This document shows positions 34,826 to 43,028 of a stretch of DNA of 64,000 nt, in pieces (position 1 is the first letter of the stretch; each line of letters begins with the position of its first letter). Location: assembly GCA_003481745.1 (NCBI GenBank), contig QULP01000001.1, forward strand, positions 62,001-126,000, in the 5' to 3' direction. The translations under genes and the position numbers were made by a program. The notes beneath the pieces are model-generated. The model saw only the letters and a program-made list of their open reading frames with translations. It did not search any database and was not told where the DNA came from. This DNA is from Firmicutes bacterium OM04-13BH. Its GTDB lineage: Bacteria; Bacillota; Clostridia; Lachnospirales; Lachnospiraceae.

Positions 34826-36478
34826 TTATTCAACAGAGATTACATAATAATAAATCGGCTGTCCACCCTGATTTACATCAATATCAAAGTCCGGATATTT
34901 TTCTTCCAATGCTTCTTTGAGTACTTCAGCTTCTTCTTCACTTACTTCTGCACCAAAATAAATACTGATGATTTCTGAGTCTTCGTCCACCATTGCTTCT
35001 ACTGTTTCCAAGGTTGTTTTTTCTACGTCCTGTCCCACTGCCAAAATCCCATGGTCTCCGATTCCCATGATATCTCCCTCATGGATTTCTTTTTCATCAA
35101 TCTTTGTATTACGCACTGCATAGGTAATCTGTCCTGTTTTAACAGTTGTGATACTTTCCAGCATTTCTTCTGTGTTCTCTTCAATTGTTTTTTCCGGCAC
35201 ATAATTAATTAATGCGGTAATTCCCTGAGGAATTGTCTTAGTCGGAATAACAATAATATTTTTATCTTCTGTCAAATCTCTTGCCTGATTTGCGGCCAGA
35301 ATAATATTTTTATTATTTGGAAATACAAAAATATTTTTCGCATTGACTTTTGCAATCGCTTCCAGTACATCTTCTGTACTCGGATTCATTGTCTGTCCAC
35401 CTTCAATCAGATAATCTGCTCCTAAATCTTTAAAGATGGCGCTCATTCCATCTCCTACAGATACAGAAATAAATCCAACTTCTTTTTCCGGCATTTGTTC
35501 TTTTTGCATTGCAGCCATTTTTTCTGCTTCTTTTATTACTTTTTCATGATGTTCCAGGCGCATGTTATCAATTTTCATATTGGAGAGTTGTCCATAAGTC
35601 AGCGCTTTCTGAATGGCATTTCCAGGTTCATTGGTATGTACATGTACCTTGACAATCTCGTCATCTGCTACAACTACCAGTGAATCTCCAATTGACATCA
35701 AATATTCTTTAAATGCATGCTCCTCTTCAATCGGGAACGGTTTTTCCAGCATAATAATAAATTCTGTACAATAACCAAATTTAATATTACTTTCTTCTGC
35801 CGGAGCCTGTTTAGAAACAGCTACCGTTCCTTTTGGTGCTTCAAAATCCATATTGATTTCTTTTCCAAGATATCCATCATAAGCACCCTTTAATACTTCA
35901 AGCAGACCCTGACCGCCAGAGTCTACTACACCAGCTTCTTTTAAAACAGGAAGCATCTCCGGAGTCTGAGAAAGCACTTCCTGTGCATAAGCAATTACTC
36001 CTTCAAAGAACGTATTCAAATCCTCTGCTTCTTCTGCAAGCTCATCTGCCTTTGCTGCTGCTCCTTTTGCCACGGTAAGAATTGTACCTTCCTTTGGTTT
36101 CATAACTGCTTTATATGCAGTTTCGACACCTTTTTCAAACGCTTTTGCAAAAATTGGTGCATCCACCTCTTCATACTGCTCAATTACCTTCGCAAATCCT
36201 CTAAGAAGCTGAGAAAGAATAACACCTGAATTTCCTCTTGCCCCACGAAGAGACCCTGACGCAATCGCTTTTGCCAGTGTTTTCATAGATGGTTCAGAAA
36301 GTGCATTGACCTCTGAAGCAGCTGACAAAATTGTAAGTGTCATATTCGTTCCGGTATCTCCATCCGGTACTGGAAATACATTCAGTTCATTAATCCATTC
36401 TTTTTTGGCCTCCAGATTCTTAGCGCCGGCTAAAAACATTCTGCCAAGCATCTTTGCATCAACGGTATTGGTATTCAA
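34826..36478 (-). CDS. DAK2 domain fatty acid kinase FakA-like protein (YloV)
   Basis: This 550-residue protein starts with a DAK2 domain (about 10-200) containing PVPDGDTGTNM, which binds the ATP-magnesium, and continues with a DegV-like/middle and C-terminal domain. FakA phosphorylates fatty acids carried by FakB (DegV) proteins for phospholipid synthesis. The start is TTG with AGGAGG 9 bases upstream. The pair with the Asp23 protein matches yloU-yloV in Bacillus. Confidence 0.9.
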   Translation of the reverse strand: MNTNTVDAKMLGRMFLAGAKNLEAKKEWINELNVFPVPDGDTGTNMTLTILSAASEVNALSEPSMKTLAKAIASGSLRGARGNSGVILSQLLRGFAKVIEQYEEVDAPIFAKAFEKGVETAYKAVMKPKEGTILTVAKGAAAKADELAEEAEDLNTFFEGVIAYAQEVLSQTPEMLPVLKEAGVVDSGGQGLLEVLKGAYDGYLGKEINMDFEAPKGTVAVSKQAPAEESNIKFGYCTEFIIMLEKPFPIEEEHAFKEYLMSIGDSLVVVADDEIVKVHVHTNEPGNAIQKALTYGQLSNMKIDNMRLEHHEKVIKEAEKMAAMQKEQMPEKEVGFISVSVGDGMSAIFKDLGADYLIEGGQTMNPSTEDVLEAIAKVNAKNIFVFPNNKNIILAANQARDLTEDKNIIVIPTKTIPQGITALINYVPEKTIEENTEEMLESITTVKTGQITYAVRNTKIDEKEIHEGDIMGIGDHGILAVGQDVEKTTLETVEAMVDEDSEIISIYFGAEVSEEEAEVLKEALEEKYPDFDIDVNQGGQPIYYYVISVE

Positions 36479-36496
36479 AACAAGTTTCCTCCTTAA

Positions 36497-36853
36497 TTAA
36501 TCAATTACTCTAACACCCTCTACAAGGATATTAATTTTTTCTATTGTCAGACCGGTAAATTCCTCTACCTTGTATTTCACATTGCTAATCAGATTGTCTG
36601 ATACAGCGGAGATACTTACACCATATGCCACAATCACGTGAAATTCAAGGGTAATTTTATTATCGGTAATTCCAACATTAATTCCATGTTTCAGGCTGTC
36701 TCTTTTAAGAAGCTTTACAAGCCCGTCCTTCATACTTACCGCTGCCATGCCTACAATTCCAAAACATTCCACTGCTACGCTTCCTGCATAAGTGGCAATT
36801 ACATCTGTATCAATTGCTATTTTTCCTAATCCTGTATCTACAAGTCCTTCCAT
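36497..36853 (-). CDS. Asp23/Gls24 family envelope stress protein (YloU)
   Basis: This 118-residue protein has the Asp23 fold signatures GKIAIDTDVIATYAGSVAVECFGIVGMA and VIVAYGVSISAVSDNL. Such proteins are linked to cell envelope homeostasis. It is the first gene of an operon with the FakA-like gene, 18 bases upstream of it. GGAGG lies before the ATG. Confidence 0.93.
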   Translation of the reverse strand: MEGLVDTGLGKIAIDTDVIATYAGSVAVECFGIVGMAAVSMKDGLVKLLKRDSLKHGINVGITDNKITLEFHVIVAYGVSISAVSDNLISNVKYKVEEFTGLTIEKINILVEGVRVID

Positions 36854-36886
36854 GCACGGACACCTCCATACCTTTTTGATAGAACT

Positions 36887-36892
36887 ATTCTA
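36887..36892 (-). promoter_or_regulatory. Extended -10 promoter of the Asp23/DAK2 operon
   Basis: TGTTAGAAT on the minus strand is an extended -10 element (TGnTAGAAT) about 35 bases before the Asp23 ATG. I see no strong -35. Confidence 0.45.
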
Positions 36893-36943
36893 ACATATCT
36901 TTCCCAAAAACGAAATAATAATTTAAAAAATTTATATTTTTAC

Positions 36944-36972
36944 TTGCAAAAAATCAAATCATCTGTTAAAAT
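36944..36972 (+). promoter_or_regulatory. Promoter of rpmB
   Basis: TTGCAA and TAAAAT with 17-base spacing lie 57-85 bases before the rpmB ATG on the plus strand. Confidence 0.7.
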
Positions 36973-37028
36973 AACTAGTGTTGTGAGTTTGTATACACGG
37001 ACTTATTTTAGTTTAAGGAGGTGCTATC

Positions 37029-37217
37029 ATGGCTAAGTGTGCAATTTGTGAAAAAGCTGCTCATTTTGGAAATAATGTGAGCCATTCTCATAGAAGATCA
37101 AACAAAATGTGGAAATCCAACATTAAATCTGTTAAAGTTAAAACAGAAAACGGAGCTGCTAAGAAGATGTACGTTTGTACTTCTTGCTTAAGAAGCAACA
37201 AAGTAGAAAGAGCGTAA
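37029..37217 (+). CDS. rpmB: 50S ribosomal protein L28
   Basis: This 62-residue protein matches L28, with GNNVSHSHRRSNKMW and basic residues. CAIC near the N terminus and CTSC near the C terminus show the zinc-binding (C+) form. AAGGAGG lies before the ATG. It is divergent from the Asp23 operon, as in Bacillus. Confidence 0.97.
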   Translation: MAKCAICEKAAHFGNNVSHSHRRSNKMWKSNIKSVKVKTENGAAKKMYVCTSCLRSNKVERA

Positions 37218-37230
37218 TTTCGCATCATCG

Positions 37231-37260
37231 AGTCCGGAATTGATTTCCGGACTCTTTTTC
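37231..37260 (+). terminator. Terminator of rpmB
   Basis: GAGTCCGGAA and TTCCGGACTC form a perfect stem with a short TTGA-type loop and a five-T tail, 14 bases past the rpmB stop. Confidence 0.92.
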
Positions 37261-37323
37261 TTTCCGACATTTTTCATGTTCCATTTTATATCTATTATTA
37301 CTCTTTCTCTCATTAAATCTTCT

Positions 37324-37467
37324 CTATTTTTTTCCACAAAAAAGATTATATCCTATCAGCATACACAGCCCTGCTGCCAGCACCATAAAAAAACATTTCG
37401 GAAAAACCAGAGCCAGAAACATCCCCGCTCCCAGCCAAAATAGCAAAAATCCAAGTAAGCAGCACAC
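37324..37467 (-). CDS. Small hydrophobic membrane peptide (47 residues)
   Basis: A GTG start with GGAG 9 bases upstream opens a frame of 47 residues. It reads as a double membrane segment (about residues 4-21 and 25-43), with CC at the N terminus and CGKK at the C terminus. A plus-strand frame over the same bases is a shadow with no RBS. Similar short peptides may lie near gerW in related genomes, but I cannot name a family. A terminator separates it from gerW, so expression depends on readthrough or its own promoter. Confidence 0.55.
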   Translation of the reverse strand: MCCLLGFLLFWLGAGMFLALVFPKCFFMVLAAGLCMLIGYNLFCGKK

Positions 37468-37502
37468 AACTCTCCGCTCCTTTATGGTTTACTTTACTAT
37501 AT

Positions 37503-37541
37503 GCAAAAAACCGTCATGAATGTACTTCACAACAGTTTTTT
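37503..37541 (-). terminator. Terminator after gerW
   Basis: The minus strand forms a 16-bp stem AAAAAACTGTTGTGAA with TTCATGACGGTTTTTT, including four G-U pairs and a T run. It lies 8 bases after the gerW stop and before the 47-residue membrane peptide. Confidence 0.75.
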
Positions 37542-37548
37542 ATCTATT

Positions 37549-37992
37549 CTACTCTTCCTTTGTACTCTCGTTTTCTTCTTTTTTATCTGCTGAAGAAACA
37601 ATATCTTTTACCAAACTTTCTACGGAATCTTCTTTTTCATTTTCCTTTGATTCTTTTTTCTCTCCTGTAAAACGTTCAATTAGATCCGGAACCATATCAA
37701 GCAGTTTTGTAACGGTATCCTGATTTTTAATATTCACTAATTTCGTTGTCCCATTTGAGATAACCAGCACTGCACTTGGAGAAATTTTTCCTCCCATTCC
37801 GCCACCGCCATTATTTTTTTTATCCTGTGAAAACGCTCCTGCTCCCACTCCAAAAGTAACATCAATCAGTGGCAGAATAATGGTATCGCCCACCGTGATT
37901 GCCTCTCCTACCACTGTTTTAGCTGTAATAAAGCTATCCATTCCTTTAAACAAAGAATCTACGGTTGCCTTAAAGTTATTTTCTGAAGCCAT
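37549..37992 (-). CDS. gerW: GerW family sporulation protein (YtfJ)
   Basis: This 147-residue protein has the GerW/YtfJ core: TVVGEAITVGDTIILPLIDVTFGVGAG, a glycine-rich GGGGMGGK loop and ISPSAVLVI. The C terminus is highly charged (Glu/Lys/Ser). GerW is produced during sporulation and is needed for germination in Bacillus. The neighbouring DUF2953 gene mirrors ytfI-ytfJ. AAGGAGG precedes the ATG. Confidence 0.93.
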   Translation of the reverse strand: MASENNFKATVDSLFKGMDSFITAKTVVGEAITVGDTIILPLIDVTFGVGAGAFSQDKKNNGGGGMGGKISPSAVLVISNGTTKLVNIKNQDTVTKLLDMVPDLIERFTGEKKESKENEKEDSVESLVKDIVSSADKKEENESTKEE

Positions 37993-38014
37993 CCTGCTTC
38001 CTCCTTCACTGTTT

Positions 38015-39004
38015 TTATCCTTTAAAATTTTTCCAGATTTCTCGTACTTCTTGATTAAAGCTAACTTTTAACGCACTCTTTAAAAGTACAATTCCACGGA
38101 TTCTTCCTTTCACTTTGAGTTCACCCTCCAAAATTTTCCTATCAAAATAAGGGGTGACTTTAATATTATTTCCATAAAGCGGATAACAGATACCAGCAAC
38201 TGCCAGTACACGCCCCGTTAAAGAAGGGTCATCAAATCCAAACTCAATCTCTCCTTGTACTTTTCTTGGAAGAATATGAAGCCCAAGTTTTTTTACCTCT
38301 CCAAGTAATAATGTTTTTGCATTTAAAAATACCTCGGACTCTAAAAATGTTCGGATTTCGCTTATTTTATCACAAATCCCATGAACTGTTAACCAAGTTT
38401 TTTTAACTTTTCGAAGAGTTATTCGGGGAATTTCTAATATTTTTTTTAATTTTTTGAAAAATATTGATATCGGCGAGTGTTTGCCCTCTTTTCTTTTCTG
38501 ATTTTCCTCTGATTCTATTCTCTCCACTTTCTCTGGTTTCTGTTCAATATCTTTAACTTTTTTTCTTTTTTGTTCTGCCTCTGTTGCATTCTGATTCTGT
38601 TCCTGCTCTATGTTCTCTTGTAGTTCTTTTGCTTTTAATACGGTTTCTGTTTCTTTTCTTTCCGTCTTTTTTGTCTGCGTTTTCTTTCTCTTCGTATTTT
38701 GTCTTCTGCTTTTTCTCTTCTTTTTCCAAGCCGTTACTTTCTGTATGGAAATCCCAAAAATTCTTACAGACCACTTTATTTTCTTTCCATAACTGTCATA
38801 ACTGACTTTACAAGAAATCAAACGCGCCAGCCAGAAGACTCTTATTATTCCTTTACTAATTTGATTATCACGATACCCATAAGCCTGATACCGAACCGGC
38901 ACAAACAAAATTGAAAAAATTGCTAAAAGAAGTAAAGATACAACAACCAGAAGCAAGATTCCGATTATCTTAAGAAGTACCAAAATAATATGTATCCACA
39001 TCAT
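38015..39004 (-). CDS. DUF2953 domain membrane protein (YtfI-like)
   Basis: This 329-residue protein has an N-terminal membrane segment (about residues 7-32). A Lys/Glu-rich, low-complexity linker (about 95-180) follows, then a C-terminal domain with GLHILPRKVQGEIEFGFDDP and YGNNIKVTPYF, typical of DUF2953. Its position before gerW matches ytfI in Bacillus. Its function is unknown, probably sporulation-related. It overlaps the upstream 117-residue gene by 4 bases. Confidence 0.88.
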   Translation of the reverse strand: MMWIHIILVLLKIIGILLLVVVSLLLLAIFSILFVPVRYQAYGYRDNQISKGIIRVFWLARLISCKVSYDSYGKKIKWSVRIFGISIQKVTAWKKKRKSRRQNTKRKKTQTKKTERKETETVLKAKELQENIEQEQNQNATEAEQKRKKVKDIEQKPEKVERIESEENQKRKEGKHSPISIFFKKLKKILEIPRITLRKVKKTWLTVHGICDKISEIRTFLESEVFLNAKTLLLGEVKKLGLHILPRKVQGEIEFGFDDPSLTGRVLAVAGICYPLYGNNIKVTPYFDRKILEGELKVKGRIRGIVLLKSALKVSFNQEVREIWKNFKG

Positions 39005-39354
39005 GTCCTACTCCTTTTCTTCTTCCTTCCATTTTTTTCTATTCGTGCCTCAAGCCATGTCCGAATTTCCGCTGTCCCAGTCTCCTGATAAACTTCATTT
39101 ACAATCTGCTCTATAATCTCAAGTGCCTCTTCATACCCTTTTGCAAGCCCGATAATCGTCGGGCAATTTCGTCTAAGCGCACTCTGCATCAATAAATTTG
39201 CTGAAAAGATTTCCAATGAATTTTCAGGATTAACCGCAAGTGCAATGACATACACGTCAATTACACCTGCTCCCTGATTAATTTTGTGTATTAGTTTCTT
39301 TGATTTCTTTTTTGCATTATCGCCAATATACAGATTTTTATACCAGTTTAACAT
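39001..39354 (-). CDS. Conserved protein of unknown function, 117 residues
   Basis: The frame starts with GGAAAAG before the ATG and is coupled to the DUF2953 gene by a 4-base overlap. It reads MLNWYKNLYIG, a basic KKKSKKLIHK patch, a hydrophobic core (GVIDVYVIALAV, TIIGLAKGYEEALEIIEQIV) and a basic tail. There is no membrane segment and I recognise no family. Coupling suggests a sporulation or envelope link, which is only inference. Confidence 0.75.
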   Translation of the reverse strand: MLNWYKNLYIGDNAKKKSKKLIHKINQGAGVIDVYVIALAVNPENSLEIFSANLLMQSALRRNCPTIIGLAKGYEEALEIIEQIVNEVYQETGTAEIRTWLEARIEKNGRKKKRSRT

Positions 39355-39363
39355 ATACTTTTC

Positions 39364-40857
39364 CTAATCTGTCTTTTTTAATCTCTTTTCAATTTCATTT
39401 ACTACAGTCTCCAATACTTTAATTCTTGCATAATACTTGCAGTTTCCCTCTACAATTGTCCACGGAGCATAAGAGGTCGATGTTTTAATAATCATTTCAT
39501 TAACCGCTTCTTCATACTGTTCCCATTTTTCCCGGTTTCTCCAGTCTTCGTCTGTTATCTTCCACTGTTTTTCCGGATTTTCCATACGCTCTTTAAAACG
39601 TCTTTCCTGCTCATCTTTATCAATCTGCATCCAGAACTTCATTACAATTGCTCCGGAATTCGCAAGATGTGCTTCCATATCATTGATTTCCCGATAAGCT
39701 CTCTGCCATTCTTCTTTTGTACAGAAGCCTTCAATCCGTTCTACCATTACTCTGCCATACCAGGTACGGTCAAAAATCGCAATATGTCCTGCTTTTGGCA
39801 TGTTCTGCCAGAATCTCCATAAATAATGATGGTTTTTTTCAACTTCAGTTGGTGCAGCTGTTGGATTTACGACATAGCCTCTTGGATCCATAAACTCGGT
39901 CAGACGTTTGATTGCTCCTCCTTTTCCACCAGCATCCCAGCCTTCAAATCCTAAGACCACGGGAATTCTCCTTCTGTACAGTTCACTGTGCAAAACCGCA
40001 ATTTTCTTCTGTAGTTTTTGTAGTCTTTCTTTATATTCTTCTTTTGTGTAAGAACAACTTAAATCTGCATTGCTTAAAACAGAAGCCTCAAACAGCTTTT
40101 GCTTCTTCTCCTGCTTTTCTGTCTGTTTTTCCTCTTTTTGCACTGTTCTCTTCTTCAGTGCTTCTTCTAACTGGTGAATTACAGTTGCATAAATTTTAGC
40201 AGTTGCATATTTTTTATCCGTTGCTTCCACAATCGTCCATGGTGCATATTCCGTCTCTGTCTGTTCCAGCATATTTTCTAAAATTGATTTATATCCATCA
40301 TAATTTTTATTTCGTTCTAAATCCTCCCTGCTGACACGCCACGCAGTCTCTTTCGACTCAAGCAGCTTTTCAAAACGTTTTTTCTGATCTTTTTTGCTGA
40401 TATGAAGAAATAATTTTATCAAAACCGCACCATCATCTGTTAAAGTCCGCTCAAATGTATTGATTTCCTGATATGCCAGATTTCGTTCTTCTTTTGAAAG
40501 TTTCTTTTCAAAAAAATCAACGGATACATGACGATACCAGCTTGTATCAAAAATTGCAATTCTTCCTTTTTCTGGGGTTTTCGTCCAAAAGCGCCACAAA
40601 AACGGGTACATCTGCTCCGTCTTTGTCTCTTTTTTCATTGCATATACGTGGAATCCTCTTGGGTCTAACGGATGAATCAATTTGTTAATCTGGAGTCCCT
40701 TTCCTGCTGCATCAAACCCCTCAAATATGATAATAACAGGTATTTTCTGTTCTTTACATGCTCTTTGCATTCTTGCAAGAGTCAGTTCCATCTGTGCTAT
40801 TTCTTCACGATAAGCCTCTTTTTCCATAGTTTTTGTCAAGTCAATCTGTTCTAACAT
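39364..40857 (-). CDS. Two-domain PPK2 family protein (polyphosphate:AMP phosphotransferase-like)
   Basis: This 497-residue protein has two PPK2 domains (about residues 35-250 and 285-495). Each has a Walker A (FEGFDAAGKG and FEGWDAGGKG). The C-terminal domain has the catalytic DRTWYGR, while the N-terminal one has DTSWYRH and lacks the usual Arg after the Asp, so it is probably inactive. This matches class II PPK2 (PAP), which phosphorylates AMP with polyphosphate. The ATG at 40857 with AAGGAGG is chosen over a longer frame. Confidence 0.88.
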   Translation of the reverse strand: MLEQIDLTKTMEKEAYREEIAQMELTLARMQRACKEQKIPVIIIFEGFDAAGKGLQINKLIHPLDPRGFHVYAMKKETKTEQMYPFLWRFWTKTPEKGRIAIFDTSWYRHVSVDFFEKKLSKEERNLAYQEINTFERTLTDDGAVLIKLFLHISKKDQKKRFEKLLESKETAWRVSREDLERNKNYDGYKSILENMLEQTETEYAPWTIVEATDKKYATAKIYATVIHQLEEALKKRTVQKEEKQTEKQEKKQKLFEASVLSNADLSCSYTKEEYKERLQKLQKKIAVLHSELYRRRIPVVLGFEGWDAGGKGGAIKRLTEFMDPRGYVVNPTAAPTEVEKNHHYLWRFWQNMPKAGHIAIFDRTWYGRVMVERIEGFCTKEEWQRAYREINDMEAHLANSGAIVMKFWMQIDKDEQERRFKERMENPEKQWKITDEDWRNREKWEQYEEAVNEMIIKTSTSYAPWTIVEGNCKYYARIKVLETVVNEIEKRLKKTD

Positions 40858-40920
40858 AGTCTTTGCCTCCTTACTATTCCTATGTACTCTCGGATTCCCA
40901 AAGTATGTTCCTGATAGCAT

Positions 40921-40947
40921 AGAAGGGACTGATAATCCAGTCCCTTC
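40921..40947 (-). terminator. Hairpin between the Nudix and PPK2 genes
   Basis: AGAAGGGACTG and CAGTCCCTTCT form a perfect 11-bp stem with a 5-base loop just after the Nudix gene. No T run follows on either strand, so it may be a weak terminator or processing site. Confidence 0.5.
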
Positions 40948-40951
40948 TCCC

Positions 40952-41404
40952 CTAAAAATACTTTCTGTTTCCCCAAAGATTTGCTTTTTTTAAATCCAAG
41001 TATTCATTATAAGCCTTTTCCAAAATCTGTCTTTCATTTGAAAACCGCAACAGATGGTATGCTTCATGGAATTTATAAAATCCGGAATCCACAAAGTATT
41101 CTTCTCTCTGAGGTTTACTGTAATAACTTCCCGCAGACATCAGATACCAATGTACCTCTTTCTCTACCGTATCCTCCGGTATACAAAAACTATACTGACT
41201 TTTTCCCACATATTTAATAATATTTGCTGTCACTCCCGACTCTTCTTTTACCTCTCTAAGCGCCGTATCCTTATAGTCTTCGCCTTCTTCTACAGTCCCT
41301 TTTGGCAATACCCATCCTTCATATTTATGTTTGTAGGATTTGTATAAGGTCAGTATCTTTCCGCGATATATTACCACCCCGCCACAGCTCGTTGCTTCAA
41401 CCAT
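40952..41404 (-). CDS. Nudix hydrolase
   Basis: This 150-residue protein has the Nudix box G-x5-E-x7-REVKEESG, running from GTVEEGED to REVKEESGV. The substrate is probably a nucleoside diphosphate derivative but cannot be specified. GGAGG lies before the ATG. It has its own promoter. Confidence 0.92.
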   Translation of the reverse strand: MVEATSCGGVVIYRGKILTLYKSYKHKYEGWVLPKGTVEEGEDYKDTALREVKEESGVTANIIKYVGKSQYSFCIPEDTVEKEVHWYLMSAGSYYSKPQREEYFVDSGFYKFHEAYHLLRFSNERQILEKAYNEYLDLKKANLWGNRKYF

Positions 41405-41461
41405 TTTGCAAGTCCTCCTGTAAAAACCGTTTCCCGGTCAGCGTTGTGTTTCATTGTGTTT

Positions 41462-41490
41462 AGTATACCTCTTTTTGAGAACCTGTGCAA
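41462..41490 (-). promoter_or_regulatory. Promoter of the Nudix gene
   Basis: TTGCAC and TATACT with 17-base spacing lie 58-86 bases before the Nudix ATG, in the short gap after the PBP gene. Confidence 0.72.
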
Positions 41491-41507
41491 GGATTTACGA
41501 TTAAGAA

Positions 41508-43028
41508 TTAATAATAATATTGATTAAAAATCTGATGGGCAATCGGCACTGCTACAGAACTTCCTGTTCCTGCTCCTTCTGCAATTACTGCAACGACAAG
41601 CTGTGATTCGTCATTTTCTGCCATTCCCACAAACCAGGAATGTGTATGAATACTTCCATCGCTTCCATAATATTCCGCAGAGCCTGTTTTTCCGGCTGCA
41701 GAATAACTTTCTCCGCTTAAAGCCGAAGCTGTTCCGCGATTTACAACTTCCTGCATCAACTGTTTTAATCTGGAAGCTTCCTCTTTTGTCATAAGTGTTT
41801 TATACTCCGACGTCTTTGTCTTGCTTACAACGTCTCCATTTACATTTTGTACCTGCTGAATATAATATGGTTTCATCAGCACACCATCATTTGCAATTGC
41901 ACTTACAATTAATGCCATATGCATCGGAGAAACCAGAGTATTTCCCTGACCGATTGAGGTCTGCATTAAAAGTGGATTTCCCGGGTGATCTCCTAAATCA
42001 AATTTACTGCTGTTATAACTGATAGAAATCGGAAGCTTTTTATTAAACAGCAGACTTTCTGCCGCACTCGTCAGTTTTTTAGCACCAAGCTCCATACCAA
42101 GATTTGCAAATGCACTGTTACAGGACTTCGCAAACGCTGTTTCAAAGTCTTCCGTTCCGTGTTCTTCTCCATCATAGCAACTGATAGTATGATCATCTAC
42201 AGTAATACTTCCATCACAGGTATAAGTAAAATTATCCAGATTTCCATTTTCACTTCTAAGATAAGCAAGTGTTGTCACAATTTTAAAAACTGACCCTGGC
42301 GGATAAGCTCCCTGTGTTGCACGATTTAACAAACTGCTGTTTGAAGAATCACTGGTCAGATAATCCCAATCCTGTGAAACAGTGTTCGGATTAAAATCCG
42401 GCTTACTTACCATAGCCAGCACTGCTCCACTTTTCGGATCCATCACAACAACTGCTCCCTGATTGTCTCCCAGCGCATCATAAGCGGTCTGCTGAAGAGA
42501 AGTGTTTAAGGTTGTTACCACATTATCTCCCTGATTCTTCGTCTCCTGCATTTCATTTTTGACCTGCTTGACATAGCCGTCATGAGATGTCATCAGCTCA
42601 AAGTTTGCCAGAGATTCCAGACCGTTTTTTCCATTTGAATCATATCCGACAATGTGTGCAAACAGATTATTAAACGGATAAATTCTTGTCTCTGTCTCAT
42701 CTTCATTGACCTGTGTATACGCAAGCGTCTGTCCATCTGCCGATAAAATACTTCCCCGCACAACACGGTCTTCAAACTGATCCTGTCTTGTATTATACGG
42801 ACTGTTGATAATACTGTCTTTTTTTTCCAATTCAAAATATACCATATAGACAACCAATGAAATAAAAATACAAACAAAAAAGTAACTTACTATCGTATAT
42901 TCTCGATTTCGTATTTTCTTAGCCTCTCGTGCTCTTCTTTCTGTGAGCTTCGCCTGCTGTTCTCTGCGCTTCTCGTCTTGCCATCTGCGCTGCTCGTCTC
43001 TTCTGTCTCTCAAGTTCATCATCCTCAT
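41508..43028 (-). CDS. Class B penicillin-binding protein (PbpA/FtsI-like transpeptidase)
   Basis: This 506-residue protein has a highly charged cytoplasmic N terminus, one membrane segment (about residues 46-66), and a periplasm-type transpeptidase domain. The active-site motifs are SVFK, SCN and KTGS, in the correct order. It crosslinks peptidoglycan, probably with the SEDS protein encoded upstream. The N-terminal coding region overlaps the ftsW-like gene by about 95-110 bases in another frame. Starts at 43028 (ATG), 43019 (ATG) and 43013 (TTG, GAGG 9 bases upstream) are possible. No start lies past the overlap that keeps the membrane segment. Confidence 0.9.
   Translation of the reverse strand: MRMMNLRDRRDEQRRWQDEKRREQQAKLTERRAREAKKIRNREYTIVSYFFVCIFISLVVYMVYFELEKKDSIINSPYNTRQDQFEDRVVRGSILSADGQTLAYTQVNEDETETRIYPFNNLFAHIVGYDSNGKNGLESLANFELMTSHDGYVKQVKNEMQETKNQGDNVVTTLNTSLQQTAYDALGDNQGAVVVMDPKSGAVLAMVSKPDFNPNTVSQDWDYLTSDSSNSSLLNRATQGAYPPGSVFKIVTTLAYLRSENGNLDNFTYTCDGSITVDDHTISCYDGEEHGTEDFETAFAKSCNSAFANLGMELGAKKLTSAAESLLFNKKLPISISYNSSKFDLGDHPGNPLLMQTSIGQGNTLVSPMHMALIVSAIANDGVLMKPYYIQQVQNVNGDVVSKTKTSEYKTLMTKEEASRLKQLMQEVVNRGTASALSGESYSAAGKTGSAEYYGSDGSIHTHSWFVGMAENDESQLVVAVIAEGAGTGSSVAVPIAHQIFNQYYY

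Noticed and set aside
38553..38914. Overlapping Lys-rich and Phe/Ser-rich frames in the DUF2953 region
   Set aside because: They result from the low-complexity Lys/Glu linker read in other frames and have no RBS.
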